Source: Ignavibacteriaceae bacterium
GTDB lineage: Bacteria > Bacteroidota > Ignavibacteria > Ignavibacteriales > Ignavibacteriaceae
Reading direction: 5' to 3'
DNA: 19,331 nucleotides
NCBI GenBank assembly: GCA_013388525.1
Contig: JACAFA010000288.1
Coordinates: 1 to 19,331, forward strand
Within the stretch, counting starts at the first letter, position 1. Each line of letters begins with the position of its first letter. Positions 1-7,399 of this stretch are shown in pieces. The position numbers and the translations under genes are program-made. The notes beneath the pieces were generated by a model, which was not told where the DNA came from, ran no database searches, and saw nothing but the letters and a program-made list of their open reading frames with translations.

Positions 1-193
1 CACTGAAGTTAAATGGATTGACTGCAATATCAACTACTCTTCCACCAGTTACTGCAGGACCAATACTTCTGAAAGAAAGTCCGGCAAGAGAAATATTTTT
101 TAGTGAGTCAGGGTCAGAATTGCTTTGTGCTGAGGTGAGAATTGAAAAAGTAAACAATAAAATTGAAACTAAAATTGTAAATGATTTATGCAT
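1..193 (-). CDS. Exported BNR/VPS10-like beta-propeller protein, N-terminal fragment
   Basis: The complement strand reads open from an ATG at 193 to the window edge, giving 64 residues. They begin with a signal peptide (MHKSFTILVSILLFTFSILT, then SAQ as a likely cleavage site). After about 18 residues comes LSFRSIGPAVTGGRVVDIAV. The 'FRSIGPA..GGRV.DIAV.P' block is typical of the first blade of exported WD40/YVTN/BNR-type proteins, often annotated as VPS10-domain or photosystem II stability factor-like proteins in Bacteroidota. Such proteins are usually several hundred to about 1000 residues, so most of this gene lies outside. No good Shine-Dalgarno site precedes the ATG. Function and substrate cannot be judged from this piece. 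The family call rests on one motif. Confidence 0.7.
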   Translation of the reverse strand, partial: MHKSFTILVSILLFTFSILTSAQSNSDPDSLKNISLAGLSFRSIGPAVTGGRVVDIAVNPFNFS

Positions 194-440
194 AGTTATT
201 ACCTGGAATAGTTTTGTGAATGAATGTATTTAGCAGCATAAAACTGTCTGCATTGTTGCATGGATGTATGTTTGCATGATTAATATTTTAAGATACTACA
301 AAAATTAAGGGATTGTTGTAGTTAAAACCAATATTTTGATTAAGGATTTTGATGAACGGAGATTATTATTGTTGAATGTATAATTGATAAGCAGATTCCG
401 GATCAATCCTGCGGTTGCCGGATCGTCCGGAATGACATTT
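194..440. other. Intergenic region, 247 bases
   Basis: No coding frame with family character was seen on either strand. The stretch is AT-rich and carries one structured element, the palindromic repeat at 395-433, just beyond the stop codon of the gene ending at 441. The remainder (194-390) should hold the promoter of the minus-strand gene starting at 193, but I could not recognise a convincing one. Confidence 0.6.
395..433. repeat. Imperfect palindromic repeat, REP-like hairpin
   Basis: The outer arms ATTCCGG (395-401) and CCGGAAT (427-433) pair perfectly. The inner arms CAATCC (404-409) and GGATCG (420-425) pair over six positions with one G-T wobble, leaving a loop of about ten bases and a small asymmetric internal loop. 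It lies 8 bases past the stop codon of the minus-strand gene at 441-1763. It may protect or end that transcript, though no T-run follows. Its GC-rich sequence contrasts with the AT-rich surroundings, and the GTCATTCCGG-type end resembles dispersed palindromic repeats of other genomes. That it is dispersed here is inference. Confidence 0.55.
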
Positions 441-1763
441 TTACTTAATTATCTTCTTTTCCCTAAGTACAGTTTCAATTGTATTCTGCCCGATTTCCTG
501 AAGTTCATACTTAACGCGTGTGAATGGTTTGTTAATCTTAATGTATCTGCTAAGGTCAATCGGTGTTCCAATCACAACTGAGTCGCAATCAGTTTTGTTT
601 ATTGTAACTTCAAGATCTTTCATTTGTGCTTTGCCGTATCCCATTGCAGGAAGCAAAATTCCAATGTTTGGATATTTCTTGAATGTGTCAGAAATTGTTT
701 TAACTGTGTAAGGTCTGGGATCCACAATTTCCTTTGCACCAAGTTTTTGAGCTGCAATTGTACCTGCACCATATTTCATATCACCGTGAGTTAAAGTTGG
801 TCCATCTTCAACAACAAGCACTCGCTTGCCGCGAATAACTTCAGGATGATCTACTGTAATTGGTGATGCTGCTTCGATTATAATTGCATTCGGATTAATA
901 AGTTTTGTGTTCTCAATTACTTCAAGAATATCATCATTATCTGCTGAATCAATTTTATTAATAACTGCTGCATCAGCTAATCTTAATGAAGTATTTCCGG
1001 GATAATAGTAAAGTTCGTGTCCAGGTCTGTGCGGATCAACAACTGTGAAAGTTACGTCAGCTTTGTAGAAGGAGAAATCATTATTGCCGCCATCCCAAAG
1101 AATTACATCAGCTTCTTTTTCAGCTTCGCGAAGTATTGCTTCATAGTCAACGCCAGCATAAATAATTCCACCGCGGGCTACGTGTGGTTCGTACTCTTCG
1201 ATTTCTTCAATTGTGCAATTATGCTTTTTCAGATCAGCATAAGTTGCAAAGCGCTGGACTTTTTGTTTTGCAAGATCACCGTACGGCATTGGATGACGGA
1301 TTGCAACAACTTTTTTTCCGGCAGCAGTTAAAACCTGAACAACTTTTCTGGATGTCTGAGATTTACCTGCACCGGTTCTTACTGCTAATACAGCGACAAC
1401 AGGTTTTTTACTTTTTACCTGAGTCTCTGCAGCACCGAGTAATCTGAATGAAATTCCTGCTGCATTAACAACTGAAGCTTTCGCCATCACATAATCAAAC
1501 GGAACATCTGAATATGAAAAAACAACTTCATCAACTTTTAAATCTTTAATTAATTTTTCAAGATACTTTTCTTCATAAATCTTTATTCCTTTAGGATAGA
1601 GTTTTCCTGAAAGTTGTTTCGGATATGTTCTTCCCTCAATATTAGGAATTTGTGTTGCGGTAAAAGCGACAACATTGTAGGATCTATTGTTTCTGAAGAA
1701 CACATTAAAATTATGAAAGTCGCGACCAGCCGCACCCATGATTAAAACATTTTTGCGAGCCAT
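441..1763 (-). CDS. Cyclic 2,3-diphosphoglycerate synthetase-family P-loop protein
   Basis: This 440-residue soluble protein matches the family annotated as cyclic 2,3-diphosphoglycerate synthetase or COG2403-type predicted GTPase. The N-terminal part (about 1-115) starts with a dinucleotide-fold-like VLIMGAAGRDFHNFN. A Walker A loop lies at 129-136 (RTGAGKSQ), a Walker B-like strand ILWDGGNNDF at 221-230, and NKID at 269-272, which resembles the NKxD guanine-specificity motif of GTPases. In methanogens the family closes 2,3-diphosphoglycerate into a cyclic, ATP-dependent product. Whether bacterial members do this is not established, so a generic nucleotide-dependent role is safer. An AAGGAGA ribosome site lies about 10 bases before the ATG. 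The gene stands alone, divergent from the M64 peptidase gene. Confidence 0.8.
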   Translation of the reverse strand: MARKNVLIMGAAGRDFHNFNVFFRNNRSYNVVAFTATQIPNIEGRTYPKQLSGKLYPKGIKIYEEKYLEKLIKDLKVDEVVFSYSDVPFDYVMAKASVVNAAGISFRLLGAAETQVKSKKPVVAVLAVRTGAGKSQTSRKVVQVLTAAGKKVVAIRHPMPYGDLAKQKVQRFATYADLKKHNCTIEEIEEYEPHVARGGIIYAGVDYEAILREAEKEADVILWDGGNNDFSFYKADVTFTVVDPHRPGHELYYYPGNTSLRLADAAVINKIDSADNDDILEVIENTKLINPNAIIIEAASPITVDHPEVIRGKRVLVVEDGPTLTHGDMKYGAGTIAAQKLGAKEIVDPRPYTVKTISDTFKKYPNIGILLPAMGYGKAQMKDLEVTINKTDCDSVVIGTPIDLSRYIKINKPFTRVKYELQEIGQNTIETVLREKKIIK

Positions 1764-1816
1764 AAATAAAATCTCCTTTGGTTTTTTGGTTGGATTAAGT
1801 TCTATAAAATCATAGG

Positions 1817-1824
1817 CAAATTTA
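1817..1824 (-). promoter_or_regulatory. Possible Bacteroidota-type -7 promoter element
   Basis: The complement reads TAAATTTG, an exact fit to the Bacteroidota -7 consensus TAnnTTTG, 54 bases before the ATG at 1763. No TTTG-like -33 element was found at the expected distance, so this is a half-match. Such an 8-mer can occur by chance in AT-rich DNA. Confidence 0.3.
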
Positions 1825-1961
1825 AGGCATTTTAGCGAGAAAACCCGCTTTTTGGGGTTTGAAAAGTCAGAACCTTATAGTAAGCATTTTAATAATAAAT
1901 CTTATTGCGAATTTAGAACTTAAAAGCATTTTAGCATCAGGAATCTGGTGGCTAACCTCTA

Positions 1962-1998
1962 GTATCCAGCTTCAAGTATCCAGTATCGAGAATCCAGT
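1962..1998. repeat. Degenerate heptamer tandem repeat (GTATCCA units)
   Basis: Five consecutive 7-base units run from 1962 to 1996: GTATCCA, GCTTCAA, GTATCCA, GTATCGA and GAATCCA, followed by GT. The first and third are identical and the others differ at one to four positions. The complement-strand core is TGGAT. Heptameric short repeats of this kind are known in intergenic DNA of other bacteria, for example the STRR families of filamentous cyanobacteria. No function can be assigned. Confidence 0.65.
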
Positions 1999-2013
1999 CT
2001 AAAGAAAATTCAA

Positions 2014-2021
2014 TATCTTTG
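2014..2021 (+). promoter_or_regulatory. Possible Bacteroidota-type -7 promoter element
   Basis: TATCTTTG fits the TAnnTTTG -7 consensus and lies 38 bases before the ATG at 2060, a sensible leader length. It sits just after the heptamer repeat. No clear -33 TTTG is present, so confidence is low. Confidence 0.35.
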
Positions 2022-2059
2022 AAGTAATAAAATCAAATTATTAGCGAGAGAGGCATAAA

Positions 2060-3535
2060 ATGAAAAAGTTAATGTTAACCCCAATCCTGGTTTCAATTCT
2101 TATAGTTTCAGTAAGCAGTCAGGATTTAAGCACATTCAATAAATATTTTATTGATGAAACAATGAGGATAGATTACTATCACATTGGTGATGCTAAAGAT
2201 GAGTTCATAACTCTTGATCAGATTTATAAATATGGTATCTGGGCAGGAAGCAGAGTAAATTTAATTGATGAAATGAATCTTGGTAGATATTGTGTTAAGA
2301 TTTATGATTCTGCTTCAGGTGAATTAATTTATTCAAAAGGATTTGATAGTTACTTTGGCGAGTACAAAACCAGCAGCGAAGGTATTGATGGAATCAAAAA
2401 AACTTTTCACGAGTCCGCAATCATTCCTTATCCAAAAAATAAAATCATTTTTGCAATGGATAGGAGAGATGAGAAGCAGAATCTGTTTGAATTTTTCAGA
2501 AAGGAAATTGACCCTGAAAATATTATGATCATCAGAGATGAAATAAAAGATAAGTTGGTGAAAGTCTATAATGCTGATTCGAACAGTGATCCTCATAACA
2601 GAGCCGATATTGTCATACTTGGAGAAGGATATACTATTGATGAAAAAAGTAAATTTGAAAAAGATTTGAAATATTTCACCAATGTATTTTTTGGAATGGA
2701 ACCATATAAATCAAATCAGGATAAATTTAATATCTACGGTGTTTACAAACCATCAGAGGACAGCGGAATAGATGAACCGCCTGCAAATCTCTTTGAAAAC
2801 ACTGTTCTGAGCTGCACATTTAATTCAATGGGATCGGAGAGATACATTTTAACAGAAGACAACAAAGCAGTAAGAGATTTAGCTGCTCATGTTCCTTATG
2901 ATGCAATTTATATTATGGTGAATCACGCACGTTATGGCGGCGGCGGTATTTATAATTTCTTCTGCACTTTTACGACAGATAATCAATTCAGGGACTATCT
3001 CTTTCTTCACGAATTTGGTCATTCATTCTCCGGTCTTGCAGATGAGTATTACACTTCTGATGTTCAGTACAATGATTTTTATCCAGTAGGACTTGAACCG
3101 CTTGAACCAAATATAACTGCACTAACTGATCCTGCAAATATTAAGTGGAAAGATTTGCTGACGCCGGGAATTGAAATTCCAACTCCCTGGGATAAAGCAA
3201 AATATGATTCAATGGATTATAAATGGCAGGCAGAAAGAAGAGAGATGAACAAAAAAACTGCTCAACTAAAAAGAGAACGCCAATCTCCAGAAGTTATTAA
3301 AGCAGCAGAGGATGCATATGCAAGAAAAGATAAAGAGCACTCGCAGCTTGTTGATTCATATCTCAGAAAAAATGCTAACTATGGAAAAGTCGGTGCGTTT
3401 GAGGGTGCGGGTTATGTTGCCAATGGAATGTACCGACCGATGCTCGATTGTATTATGTTCTCAAAAGGGGAGCGACCATTCTGTAAAGTTTGTGAAACGC
3501 ACATTTTGAAAGTGATTGAGCAGTATACTGAGTGA
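2060..3535 (+). CDS. Exported M64-family zinc metallopeptidase
   Basis: This 491-residue secreted protein begins with a signal peptide (about 1-20, cleavage likely near VSSQ). The middle carries HEFGHSFSGLADEYY at 317-331, the HExxH zinc site with D328 as likely third ligand. This is diagnostic of peptidase family M64, named for the Clostridium ramosum IgA peptidase. Residues about 20-160 fit the M64 N-terminal domain found in Bacteroidota members, and about 185-350 the catalytic core. Residues about 385-435 are highly charged and lysine/arginine-rich, probably a helical insert. The C-terminal block (YRPMLDCIMFSKGERPFCKVCE) is also family-typical. A GAGAGAGG site precedes the ATG by about 6 bases. 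The natural substrate is unknown; IgA should not be assumed in a free-living organism. A terminator follows at 3548. Confidence 0.9.
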   Translation: MKKLMLTPILVSILIVSVSSQDLSTFNKYFIDETMRIDYYHIGDAKDEFITLDQIYKYGIWAGSRVNLIDEMNLGRYCVKIYDSASGELIYSKGFDSYFGEYKTSSEGIDGIKKTFHESAIIPYPKNKIIFAMDRRDEKQNLFEFFRKEIDPENIMIIRDEIKDKLVKVYNADSNSDPHNRADIVILGEGYTIDEKSKFEKDLKYFTNVFFGMEPYKSNQDKFNIYGVYKPSEDSGIDEPPANLFENTVLSCTFNSMGSERYILTEDNKAVRDLAAHVPYDAIYIMVNHARYGGGGIYNFFCTFTTDNQFRDYLFLHEFGHSFSGLADEYYTSDVQYNDFYPVGLEPLEPNITALTDPANIKWKDLLTPGIEIPTPWDKAKYDSMDYKWQAERREMNKKTAQLKRERQSPEVIKAAEDAYARKDKEHSQLVDSYLRKNANYGKVGAFEGAGYVANGMYRPMLDCIMFSKGERPFCKVCETHILKVIEQYTE

Positions 3536-3547
3536 TAGTGATTTTGT

Positions 3548-3581
3548 AGGGGCGCTCTCTGAGTCGCCCTTATTTTCTTTT
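3548..3581 (+). terminator. Rho-independent terminator after the M64 gene
   Basis: Arms AGGGGCG (3548-3554) and CGCCCTT (3565-3571) form a 7-pair stem with one G-T wobble and a 10-base loop. The T-rich tract ATTTTCTTTT follows. It lies 12 bases past the stop codon at 3535. The convergent gene ends at 3593, but on that strand the tail is poorer, so it mainly serves the plus strand. The GGGGCG...CGCCC form also recalls dispersed palindromes of other genomes. Confidence 0.8.
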
Positions 3582-3592
3582 GATCTTGTCGA

Positions 3593-4648
3593 CTACTTTA
3601 AAAGAATCATCTTCTTAGTTTCAGTGAACGATCCAGCTTTCAACTGATAAAAATAAATTCCACTTGGAAGATTGCTTGCATCAAACTCAACTTCATACTC
3701 ACCGGCAGGTTTTTTTTCGTTAACCAAAGTAGCAATCTCATTTCCTAAAACGTCGTAGACTTTCAGACTTACAAATCCAAAATCCGCAATCCGAAATTCG
3801 ATATTCGTTGTTGGATTAAACGGATTTGGGTAGTTTTGGGATAATGAAAATTTTGTTGGCAATTCTTTTTCAGTTTCAACGCTCACTGGAAAAGTAATCG
3901 AGAAAAAATTATTCGATACATCATAAGCACAGGGAAAATATCCTACTCTAACCAAGCAACTATCTGAATTTAACTGAGGTACTTGCCAAATAAAACTATT
4001 GTAAGGATATTGTATATTATCGGTTATAATAGACCAGTTGATCCCTGCATCGGAAGAATACCACAATTTTTGCGGCGGCAAAAAACTATTGGTCCAGGTT
4101 ATTAGAAAATCTTCTCCACTTATTAATATTTCACCTCCATTAGGTGATAAAATCTGAAATGTTGGCCAGGATAATGGTCCATCGTACTGAATGCCTATAG
4201 TTATTTTATCCACAAAATAGAGATAATAAAAGGCAGGACTCCCAAAATCTATTGTTTCTAGTATCTGACCACTATATGGATCAATAAATGTTACTGAATA
4301 TATCATTAACCAATCCCAATTAACTTCAACCATGTAACCTGATTCAATATCGACTAAATATTCTTGATAATCAGGCCGACCACAACCAAACCGGAAATCT
4401 TTTTTGGTATAAATAGAAGTATCCGCCGGTAATTGTAACCGAACCCCAAAATATCCAGGTACTGTAGGTGCTATTGCTTCACCTAATTCAGGATCTAGAC
4501 CATCGGTTGCGAACGAATCATAACCTAAAATCAGAGTATCTGAAGTGATACTATATTCTAAAAAAATGAATGGTGATTCAAAATGTACAAGAGATTGCGT
4601 AAGTGCGATAGAAGATACGAGAAGCGTAAGTCAAATTATCTTTTTCAT
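3593..4648 (-). pseudogene. T9SS cargo protein with in-frame stop in its signal peptide
   Basis: From an ATG at 4648 the complement reads MKKII*LTLLVSSIALTQ: a normal signal peptide broken by TGA at codon 6 (4631-4633). The same frame then stays open for 345 more codons to 3593. A GGGGGT stretch sits 4-9 bases before this ATG. The first later ATG is at 4333, which would give 246 residues without a signal peptide. Around residues 170-210 is 'ILSPNGGE ... ITWTNS', the pattern of the Kre9/KNH-like Ser-Thr-rich domain. The last 80 or so residues form a T9SS type A sorting domain (LSQNYPNPFNPTTNIEF ... PSGIYFYQL ... KKMILLK). Such cargo must first cross the inner membrane by Sec, so a truncated product would be useless. 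It is either a recent pseudogene or a sequencing error at one base (TTA to TGA would suffice). The function of the intact protein is unknown. Confidence 0.85.
3773..3793 (-). repeat. Period-7 GGAT-core repeat within the T9SS sorting domain
   Basis: Read on the coding strand, three adjacent heptamers occur: CGGATTG (3787-3793), CGGATTT (3780-3786) and TGGATTT (3773-3779). They encode the RIADFGF part of the sorting domain. The unit is not a multiple of three, so this is a DNA-level repeat rather than an amino-acid repeat. The TGGAT core matches the complement of the intergenic array at 1962-1998. Confidence 0.55.
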
Positions 4649-4734
4649 GATTACCCCCAGTTTTTTTTGCAATAGAAATAAATATTCTCCTTAAAAGCAA
4701 GTGTTTGAAGATTTTTGATTATTTTTCGTTCAGA

Positions 4735-5508
4735 ATGAAAACAAAACTTGACATTGCAAAAAACTGGCTTCCTCGTTACACGGGCACAAAGATAGATGAG
4801 TTTGGCGATTATATGCTGCTTACAAATTTCGATGATTATGTTGAGAAGTTTGCAAATAAGTTTAAGACTGATATAAAAGGTCTCGGCAAACCAATGCAAA
4901 CGGCGACTAACTCAGATGGTTTATCAATAATAAATTTTGGAATTGGTTCTGCAAACGCCGCGACTATTATGGATTTACTTTCAGCACGAGCACCGAAAGG
5001 AGTTTTATTCCTCGGTAAGTGTGGCGGGTTAAAAAAATCAACAGAGCTTGGACATTTCATTCTTCCCACAGCAGCAATAAGAGGTGAGGGAACAAGCAAC
5101 GATTACAAACCACCTGAAGTTCCGGCTCTTCCTTCTTTCAAGTTGCATAAATTTGTTTCTGATAAAATTGTTCAGCGAGGATTTGAATATAGAACAGGTG
5201 TTGTGTATACAACCAACAGAAGATTATGGGAATGGGATGATGAATTCAAAAATTATCTTCGCAAGCTTTCTACGATTGCAATTGATATGGAAACAGCAAC
5301 TTTGTTTATTGTCGGATTGGTGAACGAAATTCCCCGCGGTGCATTGTTATTGGTGTCTGATGTACCAATGTTCCCGGATGGTATAAAAACGGAAGAATCA
5401 GACAAAAAAGTAACACAGAAATATTCAGATGTTCATCTGGAAATTGGTATTGAGGCGATGACAGACATTGGTGAAAAAGGTGAACCAATCAAGCATTTTA
5501 CTTTCTGA
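4735..5508 (+). CDS. amn: AMP nucleosidase, short Bacteroidota form
   Basis: The 257-residue cytoplasmic enzyme is predicted to hydrolyse AMP to adenine and ribose 5-phosphate, feeding purine salvage. The nucleoside phosphorylase-like core shows NFGIGSANAA at 67-76, GKCGG at 94-98, AIRGEGTSNDY at 114-124 (phosphate/ribose region), IDMETATLF at 183-191 with the catalytic-type Met-Glu pair, and SD at 208-209. It lacks the extra N-terminal domain of the longer E. coli Amn and matches the short Bacteroidota type. The ATG at 4735 gives MKTKLDIAKNWLPRYT, the usual N-terminus; an upstream in-frame TTG at 4705 would add ten unsupported residues. No clear ribosome site is present. It diverges from the broken T9SS gene and converges with the PAP2 gene, 11 bases apart. 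Confidence 0.92.
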   Translation: MKTKLDIAKNWLPRYTGTKIDEFGDYMLLTNFDDYVEKFANKFKTDIKGLGKPMQTATNSDGLSIINFGIGSANAATIMDLLSARAPKGVLFLGKCGGLKKSTELGHFILPTAAIRGEGTSNDYKPPEVPALPSFKLHKFVSDKIVQRGFEYRTGVVYTTNRRLWEWDDEFKNYLRKLSTIAIDMETATLFIVGLVNEIPRGALLLVSDVPMFPDGIKTEESDKKVTQKYSDVHLEIGIEAMTDIGEKGEPIKHFTF

Positions 5509-5519
5509 TTTAATCTTTT

Positions 5520-6233
5520 TTAGAAACTGTTTTTTTTGTCCAGATTATTTTTTATTCGTCTTTCTAAAATCCAGCAGAAAGACAGCCAAACCAAACCGAG
5601 TGCCCAGCCTGCAAATACATCCGCAACCGAATGATTTCCCGGAAGTATTCTGCTAATTCCTATCAGAAGAATAATTACAATTCCTGAAATTAATGTTAAC
5701 TTTTTTGTTTTACGTGAATGTTGCCTGCGTGAAATCGTAACTGCAAGAGCAATGTAAAAAATTGTTCCCATCATTGCGTGACCACTTGGAAATTGCGAAA
5801 TTGAATTTGTAACAATCTCGATCGGGTCATAAGGAATTTCGTGAGCGGAAATAGTTTTAGCAATTAACATTAATATTCCTCCTCCAACAATAATGAATAA
5901 TAATCTCCACAACCGTTTTGACTCTCTGCGTAAGTTGTAATAGATAATTATTATTGTCAGAAATATAAAAAGTAAAGGAAATCCTCCGAGAGCTGAAACA
6001 TCTCTGTTAAGACCAAGGAACCATTCTGGTCCGAAAGATTTACTCCATTTATTTGTATATCCTAAGTATTTTAACAGCAGAGAAGAAACCATATCGGATA
6101 GCCAGTCAAATAAACCTAAAGCAGTTATTATAAATACAATCAAACTCCAGATGAGAATTAAGATAGCTCTGTATTCATCTTGTCTATCTAATTTGTAATT
6201 GCGGATATTATTTAAACTACTTTCTTCAATCAT
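5520..6233 (-). CDS. PAP2-family membrane phosphatase with an altered first motif
   Basis: This 237-residue protein has about six hydrophobic segments (about 23-42, 83-99, 109-127, 152-167, 179-193, 205-222). It carries the PAP2 active-site motifs: PSGH at 149-152 and SRILPGNHSVAD at 194-205 (R195, H201, D205). The family removes phosphate from lipid phosphates such as undecaprenyl diphosphate or phosphatidylglycerophosphate on the outer face of the inner membrane. The first motif, normally Kx6RP, reads K126...I133-P134, so the arginine is missing. Substrate binding may differ, or activity may be lower. The second PAP2 protein in this window (15423-15998) keeps all motifs. It ends 11 bases from amn, convergent, with 95 bases to the upstream YitT-like gene. 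Confidence 0.82.
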   Translation of the reverse strand: MIEESSLNNIRNYKLDRQDEYRAILILIWSLIVFIITALGLFDWLSDMVSSLLLKYLGYTNKWSKSFGPEWFLGLNRDVSALGGFPLLFIFLTIIIIYYNLRRESKRLWRLLFIIVGGGILMLIAKTISAHEIPYDPIEIVTNSISQFPSGHAMMGTIFYIALAVTISRRQHSRKTKKLTLISGIVIILLIGISRILPGNHSVADVFAGWALGLVWLSFCWILERRIKNNLDKKNSF

Positions 6234-6328
6234 AAGAATTTTTCCCTTGTCGAGTTTTTAAATTAGGAAACACAGTCAGTAAGTATGGCATTAAAAGTTT
6301 AAGTAATCAGAATATCAGAAAACAAAAT

Positions 6329-7279
6329 TCAAATTCTTTTTCTGAATCCTTCGCCGAGGACTTCGTGCACGTTATTAACAGTCACAAATGCGTGAGGATC
6401 AATTTGTTTAATCGCAGTTGTGAGTTTGCCAAGTTCACGTAAAGCAACAACCGTAAAAATAATTTCCCGGTCAACATTTCTGTATAAGCCTCTTGCTTTA
6501 ACTGCTGTTGCGCCACGGCTGAAATCATTCATTATTACTTTTGCAATTTCATCGTTCTTGTCTGAGATGATGAATGCCGCTCTTGCATAATCGAAACCAT
6601 CAATAATTGCATCCACAAGTCTACCGGAAACAAAAAGAAGAAATAATGCATATAAAGTTAATGTCATAGCACTTCTGATACCAGCAAGATCCTTAAGATC
6701 AATTATAAGTCCGGCAAGGCAAATTACAAAGAAATCGATTATCATTATTGCCATACCGGGCTTGATACCAAATCTCTTCTGCATAATTGCTGCAACTATA
6801 TCACTGCCAGCGGTTGAGCCTCTGAATTTAAAGACAATACCCAAACCGATTCCGAGTAAAGCAGCACCAAGTAAAATCAAAAATAGGAAATCATCCTGTT
6901 GCAATCGCAGAATTGTTTCTGAGTTTTGAAGCTGAATAAAATTTAGTCCGGGAATTTCGCCTCTGAAAAAATCAATGAAAAATGAATTCAGAGTAAATCC
7001 AACAAAAGTTCTCGCACCAAATTGAGTCCCAAGCTCTTTCACTCCCCAAATGAATAATGGAATATTCAAAAGCCAGATAGTAACACCGATAGGAAAAGCT
7101 CCACCGGTTAAATAATAAATTGCCATCGAAAGACCGCTGACTCCTCCGGGAACAACTTTGGCATCTACAAGGAAAACCCCTATTCCCATTGCCATGATTG
7201 CGGCGCCAAAAGTTATAAATATATAATCCCGAACAGCTTTTTTGTTAATCTGTAATTTCTTCTTTTCTGATTCAGACAT
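6329..7279 (-). CDS. YitT-family membrane protein with DUF2179 domain
   Basis: This is a 316-residue integral membrane protein. Residues about 15-225 hold five or six hydrophobic segments with family signatures: KVVPGGVSGL at 41-50 and FRGSTAGSDI at 152-161. The cytoplasmic C-terminal part (about 235-310) is a DUF2179 domain (RGATAVKARGLY..., then VNNVHEVLGEGF). This matches the YitT/YpjC family in full length and order. Its function is unknown; a transport role is often suggested but unproven. The ATG at 7279 is preceded by GGAGGGAAG, one of the best ribosome sites in the window. It may share a transcript with the downstream PAP2 gene or the upstream DUF2279 gene, with gaps of 95 and 120 bases. 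Confidence 0.9.
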   Translation of the reverse strand: MSESEKKKLQINKKAVRDYIFITFGAAIMAMGIGVFLVDAKVVPGGVSGLSMAIYYLTGGAFPIGVTIWLLNIPLFIWGVKELGTQFGARTFVGFTLNSFFIDFFRGEIPGLNFIQLQNSETILRLQQDDFLFLILLGAALLGIGLGIVFKFRGSTAGSDIVAAIMQKRFGIKPGMAIMIIDFFVICLAGLIIDLKDLAGIRSAMTLTLYALFLLFVSGRLVDAIIDGFDYARAAFIISDKNDEIAKVIMNDFSRGATAVKARGLYRNVDREIIFTVVALRELGKLTTAIKQIDPHAFVTVNNVHEVLGEGFRKRI

Positions 7280-7328
7280 ACTTACTTCCCTCCAAATAAT
7301 TTTTTTTCTTTCAGGAGTAAATATCAGT

Positions 7329-7350
7329 AATAAAAAGTAAAACTTTTATT
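7329..7350 (-). terminator. Possible AT-rich hairpin between DUF2279 and YitT genes
   Basis: AATAAAAAGT (7329-7338) and ACTTTTATT (7342-7350) pair with one bulged A around a three-base loop. It lies past the stop codon of the minus-strand DUF2279 gene and before the YitT ribosome site. The stem is almost all A-T, so it is weak as a terminator. Confidence 0.25.
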
Positions 7351-7399
7351 GAATTGGATTAAAATAAGAAATAAATAAACCGGATGTGATGGAGGTTAC

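Larger units (their letters stand above)
1764..2059. other. Divergent intergenic region, 296 bases
   Basis: This region separates the minus-strand P-loop gene from the plus-strand M64 gene and must hold both promoters. It contains a possible -7 element for each (1817-1824 on minus, 2014-2021 on plus), a small AAACCC/GGGTTT hairpin around 1840-1860, and the heptamer repeat at 1962-1998. No further coding potential was seen. Confidence 0.6.

Noticed and set aside
18..233. Open plus-strand frame of 71 codons
   Set aside because: It lies antisense to a signal peptide and BNR-type N-terminus on the minus strand, which has clear family character; the plus-strand product has none.
1840..1860. AAACCC/GGGTTT hairpin in the divergent intergenic region
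   Set aside because: The stem is short and not positioned after any gene end.
3593..4333. ATG at 4333 as the start of the T9SS protein
   Set aside because: It would give a T9SS cargo without a signal peptide, and the same frame continues upstream to a normal signal peptide interrupted by one stop codon.
4631..4633. TGA recoding (Trp, Gly or selenocysteine)
   Set aside because: Several intact genes here, such as those ending at 3535 and 5508, use TGA as stop, and no selenocysteine-type context is expected in a signal peptide.
4705..4734. TTG at 4705 as the amn start
   Set aside because: The ATG at 4735 matches the usual N-terminus; the extra ten residues have no family support and no ribosome site.
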